A DNA stretch of 64,000 bases from Tepidisphaeraceae bacterium (GTDB lineage: Bacteria; Planctomycetota; Phycisphaerae; Tepidisphaerales; Tepidisphaeraceae), in contig DASYHQ010000023.1 in NCBI GenBank assembly GCA_035998445.1, forward strand, positions 1 to 64,000. The letters are read 5' to 3'. Below are positions 25,137 through 34,164 of this stretch, in pieces (the first letter of the stretch is position 1; each line of letters starts with the position of its first letter). A model generated the notes under the pieces. The model searched no databases. It was not told where the DNA came from and saw only the letters and a program-made list of their open reading frames with translations. Both the position numbers and the translations under genes were made by a program.

Positions 25137-25149
25137 GAGGCGTCTTTAA

Positions 25150-25287
25150 CGTGGCATGGGCGTCCCGCCCATGCGTGTGATGAGGCCGGTAGATTCTATT
25201 TGTTCCAGATGGCTTGGTCGGCGCTATCTGCAGCTAATCACGGTGCAAGTTTCAATCCACACGCATGGGCGAGACGCCCATGCCACG
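25150..25287. repeat. Inverted repeat, GTGGCATGGGCGTC family
   Basis: Arms 25150-25179 and 25258-25287 are inverted copies with one mismatch (core CGTGGCATGGGCGTC). It lies between nth and the DUF4149-like gene. Confidence 0.85.
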
Positions 25288-25308
25288 GCCGGAGCAGAGC
25301 CGCTCGCA

Positions 25309-25944
25309 TCACGATTTCGACACCACTGGCGCCGGCATCGTGGGTACATCACCACCGGTTCCGGCCTTGGGCATAATGTTCCCGCTGAAGACGATCATCC
25401 CCAGCAGCATGCCGACGACGGCCATCAGCAGGGTTACCGTGCGGCGGCCCTCGCGGTCGAAGTCGTCCTTGGCGGGGTTGGCGATGTCGGGGTCGTCGGC
25501 GTTGTCGATGTAACGCTCACGGTGCGCCAAAACGCGCGGCCAGTGGATGCGCCAGTCGTACAACATGACGGCCGTTGCGCCGAAGAAGAGCATCACGCGC
25601 AGCGCGAAGGCGCCAAAATTACTGCGGAACGCGTCCGGGCCGCTGCGGAGGTCGATCATGAAGGCCTGCAACAGCAGCGTAAGGCCCAGCACCGCGGCGC
25701 AGGCCAGTTGCACGCGCGACAGCCGGGCGACGAGGTCGCCGACGATCGACCCCGCAAGCAGCGTGGCGTGCTGGTTTTCCAGGTTCACCGACAGCACGGT
25801 CGGCAGGATCGGCTTGTAGTCCGTGACGGTCTTGAAGATCGTCGGCGCCGCAATCGCGATAAACAGCACCGCGCCGAACCATGTCGACAGGCTAAGCCAG
25901 TACGCGATCTGCACGAGCTGAAAGAGGGTCTCCGACATGGGCAT
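25309..25944 (-). CDS. DUF4149-like integral membrane protein
   Basis: 211 residues from the ATG at 25944 (an ATG two codons later, 25938, is equally possible). About four membrane segments: near residues 8-30 ('LVQIAYWLSLSTWFGAVLF'), 60-95, 105-130 and 170-192. The N-terminal 'WFGAVLFIAIAAPTIF' is reminiscent of DUF4149 proteins. A cytoplasmic loop has 'HWPRVLAHRERYID'. The role is unknown, and there is no transporter or enzyme motif. Confidence 0.7.
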   Translation of the reverse strand: MPMSETLFQLVQIAYWLSLSTWFGAVLFIAIAAPTIFKTVTDYKPILPTVLSVNLENQHATLLAGSIVGDLVARLSRVQLACAAVLGLTLLLQAFMIDLRSGPDAFRSNFGAFALRVMLFFGATAVMLYDWRIHWPRVLAHRERYIDNADDPDIANPAKDDFDREGRRTVTLLMAVVGMLLGMIVFSGNIMPKAGTGGDVPTMPAPVVSKS

Positions 25945-26091
25945 GGGAGCGTAGGGCCGCGAACACCGAAGTTCAATGGACGATCCCGTCCTGACGATCA
26001 CCCCGCCCCTCGCGAGCTAATTTTTTCTTCATATAGCCCGCCGCTTGCGGCGGGAAAACGCACCCCTGCCCTGGCACACGTTCGTCACCCA

Positions 26092-26922
26092 TCACGCCTT
26101 GGTCAACTCAATCTCAATCACCTCACTCGGGCAAAACAACCGAATATGCAGCGTGGTAAACCCCAGCCCGCGGTTCGGCACGAGCCACGTGCCGTCGATG
26201 AGATGCGGCCCCTTCACGTACCGGCGGGGCAGGCTGTCGTGGCGAATGATCGGCACGCCGCCCGGCAAGCAGATCTGCCCGCCATGCGTGTGGCCCGACA
26301 GCATGACATCCGCAGATAAGGGCTTCATGGGGTGAATAAGGTCCGGGTAGTGCGACAAGATGATCCGCGGCACGCCGGCCTCGCGCGGATTCTGCCCCAT
26401 CTCGTCCAGCCATTGCGGCGTGACATGCTCGCGCAGGCAGCCGGCCGTACCGATGAGCTCGATCGAGCGGCCGTGCCGCTCAACGACCCGCCGCTGACCA
26501 TTTAATAAGGTGACGTTGCTGTCCGCCAACCGCGGTTCGAAGCGCATGCCGTCGTGGTTGCCCAAAATGCCAAAGATGCCAACCTTGGCCGACAATCCCG
26601 CGACAAACTTCATGATGACCGGCAGGGCGGCAGTGTGGTCGAACTTGTCGTCGACAAAGTCGCCGGTCACCAGCACCAGGTCGGCTTGGGCGTCGCGAAT
26701 GGCATCCAGTAGCACGTCATAGGCTTCGTGCCAGCGGTGGGTGGTGTGCAGGTCGGACAGGTGGATGATGCGCGTGCCGACCAGTTCGTCGGGCAAATCG
26801 CGGATCGGCAGCGTCACCACGTTCCACTCGAACCCCTCCGGCGAGCCCACCTGAAGCCACTTCCCCTTTGGCCCCAGCCGGCGGCGCGTGGCGGTGGGGG
26901 TGCTGGTGCTAGGAAGGGACAT
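26092..26922 (-). CDS. Calcineurin-like metallophosphoesterase (YaeI/LpxG-type)
   Basis: 276 residues with a complete dimetal site: SDLH (D57, H59), GDFVDD (near 87), GNHD (near 121), a His in 'LSHYPD', and GHTHGG (near 211). The layout matches the YaeI-like branch, whose members include phosphodiesterases acting on lipid A precursors. No N-terminal membrane segment is present, so a cytoplasmic location is likely. The substrate is not predictable from sequence. Confidence 0.9.
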   Translation of the reverse strand: MSLPSTSTPTATRRRLGPKGKWLQVGSPEGFEWNVVTLPIRDLPDELVGTRIIHLSDLHTTHRWHEAYDVLLDAIRDAQADLVLVTGDFVDDKFDHTAALPVIMKFVAGLSAKVGIFGILGNHDGMRFEPRLADSNVTLLNGQRRVVERHGRSIELIGTAGCLREHVTPQWLDEMGQNPREAGVPRIILSHYPDLIHPMKPLSADVMLSGHTHGGQICLPGGVPIIRHDSLPRRYVKGPHLIDGTWLVPNRGLGFTTLHIRLFCPSEVIEIELTKA

Positions 26923-27121
26923 GCGGACTTACCTGTTCGTCGCGTTGCGCGTTATCGGTCACGCGCATCATGAGTTAATGATTGCGGCCCCATACTCGCG
27001 ACGTATAATAAGCGGCTCGGAAACGATGGCCAGCCCGAAATTACCGCCCCCGAGGTTCGCGATGCGGACGACGAGGCGGTAAGACACGCGACGCGCAGCA
27101 GCACAGTCAGGACCGTCCCCC

Positions 27122-27535
27122 ATGCGTTCATCGATCTTACGTCGCCAGCGCAGCATGACCATCGGCCTGTACCTGAACGCCGCGCTGTTGGCGGTTATCG
27201 CGGTGGCGCTGCTGAACCGGCCCGACGCCCCGCGCCTGCTGCCCGAGTTGCCGACTGCGTACGGACAGAACCAACCCGCCTTTGCCGGTGGGGCGGGGCT
27301 GTTCGTGGTGCCCGGCCAATTCGCGTCGAACACGTTTGGCTGTTATCTCATGGATGTCGACGCGCAGACGCTCTGTGCGTACCAGTGGTTTCCCGGCGAA
27401 AAGAAGCTGCGCCTCGTGGCGGCCCGGTCCTTTCAGCACGACCGGTTCCTGGGCGAGTTCAACACCGACGCCCCGGCCCCGCCGGAGGTGAAGGCCATGC
27501 TGGACAAGCAACGCGAGGCGCCTCGCGGGCAGTAA
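27122..27535 (+). CDS. Membrane-anchored protein of unknown function
   Basis: 137 residues: a basic N-terminus, one membrane segment ('IGLYLNAALLAVIAVALL', residues about 14-31), then a small exported domain. That domain contains 'GLFVVPGQFASNTFGCYLMD' and 'TLCAYQWFPGEKKLRLVAAR' (two conserved-looking Cys). I have no functional assignment; the style is common in planctomycetes. It begins 200 nt from a divergent phosphoesterase gene and is followed after 98 nt by the HTH/Gly-rich gene. Confidence 0.7.
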   Translation: MRSSILRRQRSMTIGLYLNAALLAVIAVALLNRPDAPRLLPELPTAYGQNQPAFAGGAGLFVVPGQFASNTFGCYLMDVDAQTLCAYQWFPGEKKLRLVAARSFQHDRFLGEFNTDAPAPPEVKAMLDKQREAPRGQ

Positions 27536-27633
27536 GACGACGAACCGAAACGACGACTTAGGACCCAGACGACCCTTAGCACGTAAACCGCGGGACGACC
27601 AACCGTCCCCAACACACATCAGGAGCCGCACCC

Positions 27634-28665
27634 ATGGCCAAAATGTTTTACACGATGGACGAGGCCAAGGCCGCACTCGGCAAGTCCGAGGACGAGATCA
27701 AAGCCTACGCTCGCGAAGGTCGCCTGCGCGAGTTCCGCGACGGTCCGCGCCTGATGTTCAAGAGCGACCAGATCGAAGCCCTGAAGAACGACGTCGGCGG
27801 TGGAGACAGTGGCGCGCCGATCAGCTTGGCCGACTCGCGCTCGAGCAGTGGCGCCGGCATCGAACTGGAAGACCCCGGAATCAGTGGGTCGGGTCTGGGT
27901 TCGGGCCTGAGCAGCAGCGGTGGCGGAGGTGGGTCGGGTATCGGTGGGCTGTCGGGCTCGGGCCTGGGCAATATCACGCTGAAGGATGACACCGCCCTGG
28001 CGGCCGACCTTGGCTTGTCGGGCACGGGCCTGAGCGGCACGGCCGCGGGCGCCCGGGCCGGCACCGGCATGAGCGGGTCGATGGGTGGCAGCCGGGTCGG
28101 CATCAACGTCTTCGGCGAAGACGCCGACCATGCCGACCCCATGGCCCAGACGAACGTGTCGCCTGCCATGCGCGACCAATTGAGCCTGGAAGCCGTGGGC
28201 AGCGGGTCGGGCCTGCTCGATCTGACGCGCGAGAGCGACGACACCAGCCTTGGCGCCGATACGCTCGACGAGATCACTCCCGGCACCAGCCGTGGCAACC
28301 GCAGCGCCGCCCCGATGTCCGACACGGTCGGCTCGCTGGCCGGTGGCACGGGCATCGGTTCGGGGGTGCCCGCGATCGAGACCAGCGCCCCCGCCGTCAC
28401 GCGTTCCCCGCGCGGCGCGGTCGTCCGCGAGGTCGAACGGCCCGATCCAATGGCCCCCGCGTTCGGTGGCGCCGCACTGGGCGCCGCGTTCCTCGGCCTG
28501 TTCGCCGCCTTCGCGATCTTCGCCGGCAGCATGGGCGCCTACCCCGACCTCGTCCAAAAGGCCGGCGAGCAGACCTTCTTCATCCTGACCGCGATCCTCC
28601 TCGGCATCGCGCTCCTGTTCTGGGTCTTCGGGTTGTTTATTGGAAAAGCCCTGGGTGGACGCTAA
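27634..28665 (+). CDS. Excisionase-like HTH protein with Gly/Ser-rich linker and membrane tail
   Basis: 343 residues in three parts. Residues 1-50 ('FYTMDEAKAALGKSEDEIKAYAREGRLREFRDG', read in parts) have the MerR/excisionase-type HTH pattern. Residues about 60-270 are low complexity, rich in Gly, Ser and Leu with repeated 'GSGLG' and 'GTGLSG' motifs. Residues about 275-340 carry two membrane segments. It has the order of a membrane-tethered DNA-binding protein or a cell-envelope organiser. Targets are unknown. A strong terminator follows. Confidence 0.75.
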   Translation: MAKMFYTMDEAKAALGKSEDEIKAYAREGRLREFRDGPRLMFKSDQIEALKNDVGGGDSGAPISLADSRSSSGAGIELEDPGISGSGLGSGLSSSGGGGGSGIGGLSGSGLGNITLKDDTALAADLGLSGTGLSGTAAGARAGTGMSGSMGGSRVGINVFGEDADHADPMAQTNVSPAMRDQLSLEAVGSGSGLLDLTRESDDTSLGADTLDEITPGTSRGNRSAAPMSDTVGSLAGGTGIGSGVPAIETSAPAVTRSPRGAVVREVERPDPMAPAFGGAALGAAFLGLFAAFAIFAGSMGAYPDLVQKAGEQTFFILTAILLGIALLFWVFGLFIGKALGGR

Positions 28666-28703
28666 TCCCCAGAACGCGAGAGAAGCATATTCCCTCGACC
28701 GAC

Positions 28704-28737
28704 GGCCTGTTCACTTAAGTGAACAGGCCTTTTTTTT
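28704..28737 (+). terminator. Intrinsic terminator after the HTH/Gly-rich gene
   Basis: A perfect 26-nt palindrome (28704-28729, core GCCTGTTCACTTAAGTGAAC) is followed by eight T residues. It lies 38 nt after the stop at 28665. Confidence 0.9.
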
Positions 28738-28765
28738 GCGCCGTCTGTCGGAAGGTCCCAATTCT

Positions 28766-28848
28766 CGTCATCCTGAGGCACTCCGAAGGATCTCTTTGTC
28801 CTCTACACGTGGGATCGAAGAGATCCTTCGGAGTACCTCAGGATGACG
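28766..28848. repeat. Inverted repeat, CGTCATCCTGAGG family
   Basis: Arms 28766-28797 and 28816-28848 are inverted copies around CTCCGAAGGATCTCT. It separates two convergent genes. Confidence 0.85.
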
Positions 28849-28871
28849 ACGCTTGTGTTGATCAGCTCACT

Positions 28872-30251
28872 TCACTGGCGTGTGCGCCGGCGCTGTCGCG
28901 TCGGCGCCGTCACCGGTTCATTCCCCGGCAACTCGATGCGTGGCGGCGGCTCCGGCGTCACCAGCGTTAGCGCGGGGTACCAGAACTTCGCGACCCGATA
29001 GTTCAGCTCCGTATCGATCGCCAACCGCTCCAGCCGCTCCCCCTTCAACGGTCCACTGGCCGCCTGCCCGTCCAGCGTCCAAAGGCTGCCGCTGTCGGCG
29101 TCGATCAACATCTGCCCGCGACGTTCGTCGGGGGTGACGAGGTTGAACGCGGGAAACAGATCCTCCTTCACCCGCCGATCGAACGCGACCGGCTGGCCCG
29201 TGATCGATTCCGGCAGGAACAGCACTGCGGTGCCACCGGCGCTGAAGTTGGCGACGGTCGTCAGCGATGGCGTTTCCACGAGCGCGACCGGCTGCGCGCC
29301 ATGCACGATCGTGACCAGCGCGTCCGGCTCGTCGTCCATCGCCGTGGGCAACGGGTACGCCGACAGCAACGGCTGGGCGGGACCGGTCGCCAGGCTGGGC
29401 AGCATCACGCGCGTGTTGGGGTGCAGCGCCCGCCACTGGCGCCAAGGCATCTTTTGCGTCGCCACAACGCTGCGCACACCGCTGGGCGTCTTGCCATCGT
29501 CGGTCAGACCGGTGATGCCGTTGATAAACTGCCCGTTGCGCCGGTTGTAGACCAGCAGCGCATTGGCCGGCATGGAAACGAGGTCCAGCTCGGCCGCCCT
29601 GATCGTGCGGTTGACCAGCATGGCGCTGGCGGCGTTGGCGTAGGGGTTCCAGAGCAGCAGCAGGCGCAGCTCACGATCGGTCTGCACGACCACCGGCGCG
29701 TTGAACAGCGCCGCGTACGGGAACGCCAATGGCCGCTCGGCGAAGGTCAGGCCGACGACGTAGTCGTCATCGTTGATAAACGCGGTGTCGGCCGCCTCGA
29801 CGAAGTGCGGCTCGTCGGCGATCGCGAAGCGCTGCATCGGGCCGATCGCGAACGTGTGCGCGAAGAGCGATACCACCGGCGCCAGCCCGATGAGCCACCA
29901 CGCCCGCCGGCGGCCCATGACCACCAGCGCCACCACCGCCATGCAGAACACCACCGACGCCGTCGCGAGCGGCCACTGCAACTGACGCACGGCGCAGATC
30001 ACCTCGACCCCATGCGCGTACCGCGCCAGATCCGGGTGCGTCCCGTACGCCATCACACCAGCGGTGATGATCGCAAAGAGGATGAACGCCAGCGGAGCAA
30101 GCACAGCGGTTAGCGTAACGCACCCGGCGCACGCGGGGAAGGAAAACGCGAAATCGCGACGCCCACCCCACGCCTCATCGATGAAGCGACGGCACTTGTG
30201 CCGCTCCGCCTTCCGCTCAAACGAATCGATTCGGCATTTCCGTCCCCGCAT
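28872..30251 (-). CDS. DUF3179-type membrane/exported protein
   Basis: About 459 residues if the ATG at 30251 is used; a GTG at 30104 is an alternative that begins just before the first membrane segment. Hydrophobic segments near the N-terminus ('LAPLAFILFAIITAGVMAYG', then 'ASVVFCMAVVALVVMG', then 'WWLIGLAPVVSLFAH') precede the DUF3179 domain. Landmarks there are 'FINDDDYVVGLTFAERPLAF' and 'LLWNPYANAASAM', and it ends 'NYRVAKFWYPALTLV'. DUF3179 proteins are widespread in planctomycetes and of unknown function. Divergent from the ABC ATPase gene. Confidence 0.8.
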   Translation of the reverse strand: MRGRKCRIDSFERKAERHKCRRFIDEAWGGRRDFAFSFPACAGCVTLTAVLAPLAFILFAIITAGVMAYGTHPDLARYAHGVEVICAVRQLQWPLATASVVFCMAVVALVVMGRRRAWWLIGLAPVVSLFAHTFAIGPMQRFAIADEPHFVEAADTAFINDDDYVVGLTFAERPLAFPYAALFNAPVVVQTDRELRLLLLWNPYANAASAMLVNRTIRAAELDLVSMPANALLVYNRRNGQFINGITGLTDDGKTPSGVRSVVATQKMPWRQWRALHPNTRVMLPSLATGPAQPLLSAYPLPTAMDDEPDALVTIVHGAQPVALVETPSLTTVANFSAGGTAVLFLPESITGQPVAFDRRVKEDLFPAFNLVTPDERRGQMLIDADSGSLWTLDGQAASGPLKGERLERLAIDTELNYRVAKFWYPALTLVTPEPPPRIELPGNEPVTAPTRQRRRTRQ

Positions 30252-30266
30252 CCTACAATCGTCCCT

Positions 30267-30995
30267 ATGCCGCTCGTCGCTTCCGTTCAAAACTTGACCA
30301 AAATTTACCGCAAGCCCGGCACCACCGTCGAAGTGGCGGCGTTGCGGGCTACGAACCTCGACTTCGTGCAAGGTGAGTACACCGCCATCATGGGGGCCAG
30401 CGGGTCGGGCAAGAGCACGCTGATGAACATCCTGGGCTGCCTGGACCAGCCGTCCAGCGGCCACTACATCCTTGGCGACATCGACATCAGCACGCTGCCC
30501 GACGACAAGCTTTCGGAAATCCGCAGCCAGCGCATCGGCTTCATCTTCCAGAACTTCAATTTGATCCAGCAGCTCACCGTTTTGGAAAACCTGGAGGTGC
30601 CGATGTTCTACCTCGGCATCTCCCCGGCCCAGCGGCGGGCCAAGGCGATGGAACTGGCCGACCGCGTCGGCCTGACCGAACGGCTGGACCATCGCCCCAT
30701 GCAGCTTTCCGGTGGACAGCAGCAGCGCGTCTGCATCGCGCGGGCGCTGGTGAACGATCCCCTGATCGTGCTCGCCGACGAACCGACGGGTGCCTTGGAC
30801 AGCAAGACCGGCCACGCCGTGCTGGAGTTGTTCGACGAACTGGTCGCCGACGGCCGGACGATCATTCTCGTCACCCACGACCCGAGCGTCGGCCACCGCT
30901 GCCAGCGCGTCATCCACCTGCACGACGGCAAGGTGCAACGCGACGAGCGCAACGCGCGCCACGAAGTGCACGGCGAAGCGACGCAGTTCGGCTAG
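30267..30995 (+). CDS. ABC transporter ATP-binding protein (MacB/LolD-type), orphan
   Basis: 242 residues with Walker A GASGSGKST, Q-loop in 'FIFQNFNLIQQLTVLENLEVP' (in parts), signature LSGGQQQRV, Walker B 'LIVLADEPTGALD' and the switch His in 'VTHD'. This layout is typical of the MacB/LolD/FtsE group, which couple to FtsX-like permeases for lipoprotein or peptide export. No permease gene is adjacent: a palindromic repeat and a GH16 gene follow. The partner must lie elsewhere. It is divergent from the DUF3179 gene. Confidence 0.93.
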   Translation: MPLVASVQNLTKIYRKPGTTVEVAALRATNLDFVQGEYTAIMGASGSGKSTLMNILGCLDQPSSGHYILGDIDISTLPDDKLSEIRSQRIGFIFQNFNLIQQLTVLENLEVPMFYLGISPAQRRAKAMELADRVGLTERLDHRPMQLSGGQQQRVCIARALVNDPLIVLADEPTGALDSKTGHAVLELFDELVADGRTIILVTHDPSVGHRCQRVIHLHDGKVQRDERNARHEVHGEATQFG

Positions 30996-31020
30996 GAGCG
31001 ATTCGAATTCGTCTCGTCAC

Positions 31021-31084
31021 CCGTACCACGGGCGGCTCGCCCATGATCTTTCGTGAGCAAACGGGCGGGCCGCCCGTGGTACGG
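31021..31084. repeat. Inverted repeat, CCGTACCACGGGCGG family
   Basis: Arms 31021-31044 and 31061-31084 are near-perfect inverted copies. It lies in the gap between the ABC ATPase gene and the GH16 gene. Confidence 0.8.
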
Positions 31085-31156
31085 AGTTTCGAAACAGCTT
31101 CTAGTCGTCTCCGCAATCTGCCCGTCGCGAAAGCGATGCGCTGTATCATCGGGGGC

Positions 31157-32647
31157 ATGAAGGATGCTCTCCTGCTTCTGCTCGTCGCCGTCGCTTGGTC
31201 GATGTACTTCTTCAGTTCAACGGCCGCTGGCGCCGCCGGCCCGGTTGGGCCATCGGTGGAAGGCCTGGTACTTTGGCTCGACGCTGCCGACCGCGCCACG
31301 TTGGAAATCGATGATCAGGACCGCGTGCGCAGCTGGCGCAGCAAGACCGCAAGCCACGTAACGCTCAAGTCGGGTGCCGATCCAGACTCACGGCCCGTTT
31401 TCGCCAAAGACGCCATCAACAAGTTGCCCGCCGTTCGGTTTCCGGGACACCAGCACCTTACCGCCAGCCGCGACCTTCGTGCGGCGAAAGGACCGGTTAC
31501 CGCGTTCGTCGTCTATCAACGCAAGGCTGATCAGGTTGGAGAGCAGCAGTGGCAACGGCTGGTCAGCGCGCGGATTGAGGGCGAGGCGGCGGACAACCAG
31601 CCGCCAAACTTCATTCTGCTGGCCGAGACAGACGGCCAGCCGCTGGCGGTACCGCCGACCATTACACACAGTGAGGCGGCCAATGTCGCGCTGGGAAAAG
31701 TCACCATCGGCGCATCCACCGAGGGCGGCAACTGGTTCGCCGGCGACGTGGCCGAGGTGCTGCTCTACGAGCGCGCGTTCCTGTCCTACGGCGACCAGCG
31801 CAGCGTCATCGATTACCTGCAAACCAAGTGGAAGGCCCACATCCACGAGGTCGGCTGGACCCGCGTTGGCGAACTGGGGCCGACCCCCGAGCACAAGCGG
31901 CAAGACCTGCCGTTGTCCGACCAGGCCAACCGTGGCAAGTGGACGCTCGACCAAACGTTCAGCGACGAGTTCAACGCCCCCGAACTGGACATGAAGCGTT
32001 GGCACGTCAACCCGGTCGACCACGACAACGACTGGATGGGCCGCGAGCCCGCGATGTTCACGACCACCAACGTAGTGCAGCGGGAGGGCATGCTGCAGCT
32101 AACGTTCCGCAAGGAGACCGTGCCGCTGATGAAGGCGTGGAAGGGATACGCCGACTACACGTCTGCGTTCATTCGCACACGCGGGCGCACGGGGTACGGC
32201 TACTACGAGACGCGCATCCGCCCGATGTCGTCGGCCGGGTCCAGCTCGTTCTGGTTTACCAATACGGGCATCGATGATCAGAAGATCGAGATCGACGTCT
32301 TCGAGATCGGGGCCAAGGCCAAGGGGTTCGAGCGCAAGTACAACATGACCGCCCACGTCTGGCGAACGCCCGAGAGCGACCGGCACTGGGCGGTGGGAGG
32401 CGTGTGGGAGGCGCCGTGGAACCTCGACCACGACTTCCACGTTTACGGGTTCGAGTGGAACGCCGATGAGCTTACGTGGTACGTCGACGGCGTGGTCGTC
32501 CGCCGGATGCGGAACACCAACTGGTTCCTGCCGATGTGGATGATCTACGACAGCGAGGCGATGTGGGACTGGTTCGGGCAGGTCGACGACGCCGACCTGC
32601 CCTCAACCTACTACATCGACTACATCCGCGTCTGGCGAAGCGAATGA
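31157..32647 (+). CDS. Secreted GH16 glycoside hydrolase with an N-terminal LamG-like domain
   Basis: 496 residues from the ATG at 31157. Signal peptide about residues 1-26. Residues about 30-230 form a concanavalin-like domain ('GLVLWLDAADRATLEID' ... 'GDVAEVLLYERAF'), as in laminin-G/pentraxin modules. The C-terminal GH16 domain holds the catalytic motif EIDVFE (E378, D380, E383) with flanking 'YYETRIRP' and 'YGFEWNADELTWYVDG'. This is typical of marine-type galactan or beta-glucan hydrolases (agarase/carrageenase/laminarinase branches). The exact substrate is not readable. With GH18 at 4023 it points to extracellular polysaccharide use. Confidence 0.92.
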   Translation: MKDALLLLLVAVAWSMYFFSSTAAGAAGPVGPSVEGLVLWLDAADRATLEIDDQDRVRSWRSKTASHVTLKSGADPDSRPVFAKDAINKLPAVRFPGHQHLTASRDLRAAKGPVTAFVVYQRKADQVGEQQWQRLVSARIEGEAADNQPPNFILLAETDGQPLAVPPTITHSEAANVALGKVTIGASTEGGNWFAGDVAEVLLYERAFLSYGDQRSVIDYLQTKWKAHIHEVGWTRVGELGPTPEHKRQDLPLSDQANRGKWTLDQTFSDEFNAPELDMKRWHVNPVDHDNDWMGREPAMFTTTNVVQREGMLQLTFRKETVPLMKAWKGYADYTSAFIRTRGRTGYGYYETRIRPMSSAGSSSFWFTNTGIDDQKIEIDVFEIGAKAKGFERKYNMTAHVWRTPESDRHWAVGGVWEAPWNLDHDFHVYGFEWNADELTWYVDGVVVRRMRNTNWFLPMWMIYDSEAMWDWFGQVDDADLPSTYYIDYIRVWRSE

Positions 32648-32678
32648 GGCTCGGTGTTTCCTGCCCACGCTGCTCGCG

Positions 32679-33101
32679 TTACTTCATCTGATAGATGCCG
32701 CGCCCGGCCGATGCGAAGCGCTTGCGCTCCTTGATCAGCGTCTGGTTGACGATCGCGCGGAACATGGGGCTGGACGATTGGTAGCCAGCCGCCAGCACGC
32801 CGTCGACAATCTCGCTGACCGACATCGGCTTGCCGCTCTTGCCCAGCACCGCTTCCAGCGTCGCCACGAGGCTCTGCTCGTTGCGTGGCCGCTTGCCCCC
32901 ACGGCGGCGACCGGCGGTTCCATTGGTGCCGCTGGCGGCGCTACCGTCACCGTCGATCCTGGCGATCTGGCCGTCAATCGCGTCCAGATCGCCCTGCAGT
33001 TGCTTGCGGCGTTTCAGGAGCTTCTTCAGTTCCGTTTCCCGGCTTGCCAGGATGTTCTTGAGTTGCGCGATCGACAGTCCGACGGGTTCACGTTTAGCCA
33101 T
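32679..33101 (-). CDS. Coiled-coil protein with a C-terminal winged-helix (HARE-HTH-like) domain
   Basis: 140 residues from the ATG at 33101, with GAAGGA upstream; upstream ATGs in the frame lack such a site. Residues 8-50 form a coiled coil ('LKNILASRETELKKLLKRRKQLQGDLDAIDGQI', in parts). A basic Gly/Arg linker ('RRRGGKRPRN') follows. The last 65 residues ('LEAVLGKSGKPMSVSEIVDGVLAAGY', 'FRAIVNQTLIKERKRFASAGRGIYQMK', both in parts) fit a winged-helix HARE-type domain. It probably binds DNA or chromatin-like complexes. Partners and targets are not evident from its neighbours. Confidence 0.7.
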   Translation of the reverse strand: MAKREPVGLSIAQLKNILASRETELKKLLKRRKQLQGDLDAIDGQIARIDGDGSAASGTNGTAGRRRGGKRPRNEQSLVATLEAVLGKSGKPMSVSEIVDGVLAAGYQSSSPMFRAIVNQTLIKERKRFASAGRGIYQMK

Positions 33102-33233
33102 AGTTGTATCCTTCAAGGTGCTAACCATATCAAATTTGCCGGCGGGTACCATAGTTGCACATCGTAAACTGTAAATGAGGGTGATACGGGGAGTGGACAA
33201 TGATGAACGGAAATGTGCAGTTCACGACACCTT

Positions 33234-33314
33234 GTCATACTGAGGTACTCCGAAGGATCTTCCCGCGTATTCCACTCTCTGCGGAAGAGATCCTTCGGAG
33301 TATCTCAGGATGAC
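33234..33314. repeat. Inverted repeat, GTCATCCTGAGGTACTCC family
   Basis: Arms 33234-33266 and 33281-33314 contain CTCCGAAGGATCT and GATCCTTCGGAG. The remaining 198 nt up to 33512 show no gene. It fills part of the gap 33102-33512. Confidence 0.8.
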
Positions 33315-33512
33315 GAACTGCGCGGTTTCGTATACCAATCGCATAGACGCGGTGGCGAAAGTGGCGCAACTGAGTTTTTGCAACTCGCCGCCCAATATCC
33401 AGCATCCCCGCGATCGATAACTTGTCGCGGCGACCGTCGTACCCCTTGCGGAAATACGACGTCTCAAAAACAATAGACGCTGGCGACCAATGGGGTGAGA
33501 CGGAGCGAAACC

Positions 33513-34142
33513 ATGAACGCACGGCTGGCGACAACTTTTTCGACGGCGATCATCCTGATGCTCGCGGGCGCAGCGTGCGACGAGACGCCGCAGGCGCCGC
33601 TCGTCCTGCCACCGCCCGAACCGGCCACTCAGCCCGCGCCCGAGCCGGAACGGCCGACGACCCAGGCGCTGCTCGATGGCCCGCGCAAGCGGCTGTCGCT
33701 GGAGGTGCTGCCGTTGTCGCTGGAGGTTCCCGAAAGCTGGCAGTTGCAGCGCATCGGCGGCTCGACCGTTCTCACCGGGCCCGCGCCGTCGAGCGACGTC
33801 ACGATTCATCTCACGACGCGCTCGATCGGCACCGAGATCATCCCGCTGGCCGAGAAGGGCGCGATGGACGAGGCCAAGCAGAACCCCCAGGCCAACCCAC
33901 TGGCGGCCGGGCGCTCGGTCAACGGCATCAAGATCTTCGAGCGCCAGTCGGTCGGCACCGCACCGCTGGACGACGGCACGCCGACCTATCGCTGGATCAT
34001 CAGCGCTTACGGCAACGGCGACAAGGAGACGTCGCCCGTCTACGAGCTGAGCTTCTTCATGCTGACCAAAGGCGACTTCGAGAAGGACCGCGCGTTTCTC
34101 TATTCGATCGTCGATTCAATGCAATGGGCCGGCACGCCATAA
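33513..34142 (+). CDS. Lipoprotein of unknown function
   Basis: 209 residues from the ATG at 33513 (GGAG 9 nt upstream). Signal peptide with lipobox 'LAGAAC'. A Pro/Glu-rich linker ('PPPEPATQPAPEPERPTTQ', in parts) leads to a compact domain of about 150 residues, beginning 'LEVLPLSLEVPESWQLQRIGG'. The 'VPESW' entry is reminiscent of PsbP/DUF1795-like folds. No active-site residues can be named. It is followed by a palindromic repeat and then gluQ on the same strand. Confidence 0.7.
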   Translation: MNARLATTFSTAIILMLAGAACDETPQAPLVLPPPEPATQPAPEPERPTTQALLDGPRKRLSLEVLPLSLEVPESWQLQRIGGSTVLTGPAPSSDVTIHLTTRSIGTEIIPLAEKGAMDEAKQNPQANPLAAGRSVNGIKIFERQSVGTAPLDDGTPTYRWIISAYGNGDKETSPVYELSFFMLTKGDFEKDRAFLYSIVDSMQWAGTP

Positions 34143-34164
34143 CGGCAACAATGCGATGATCTTC

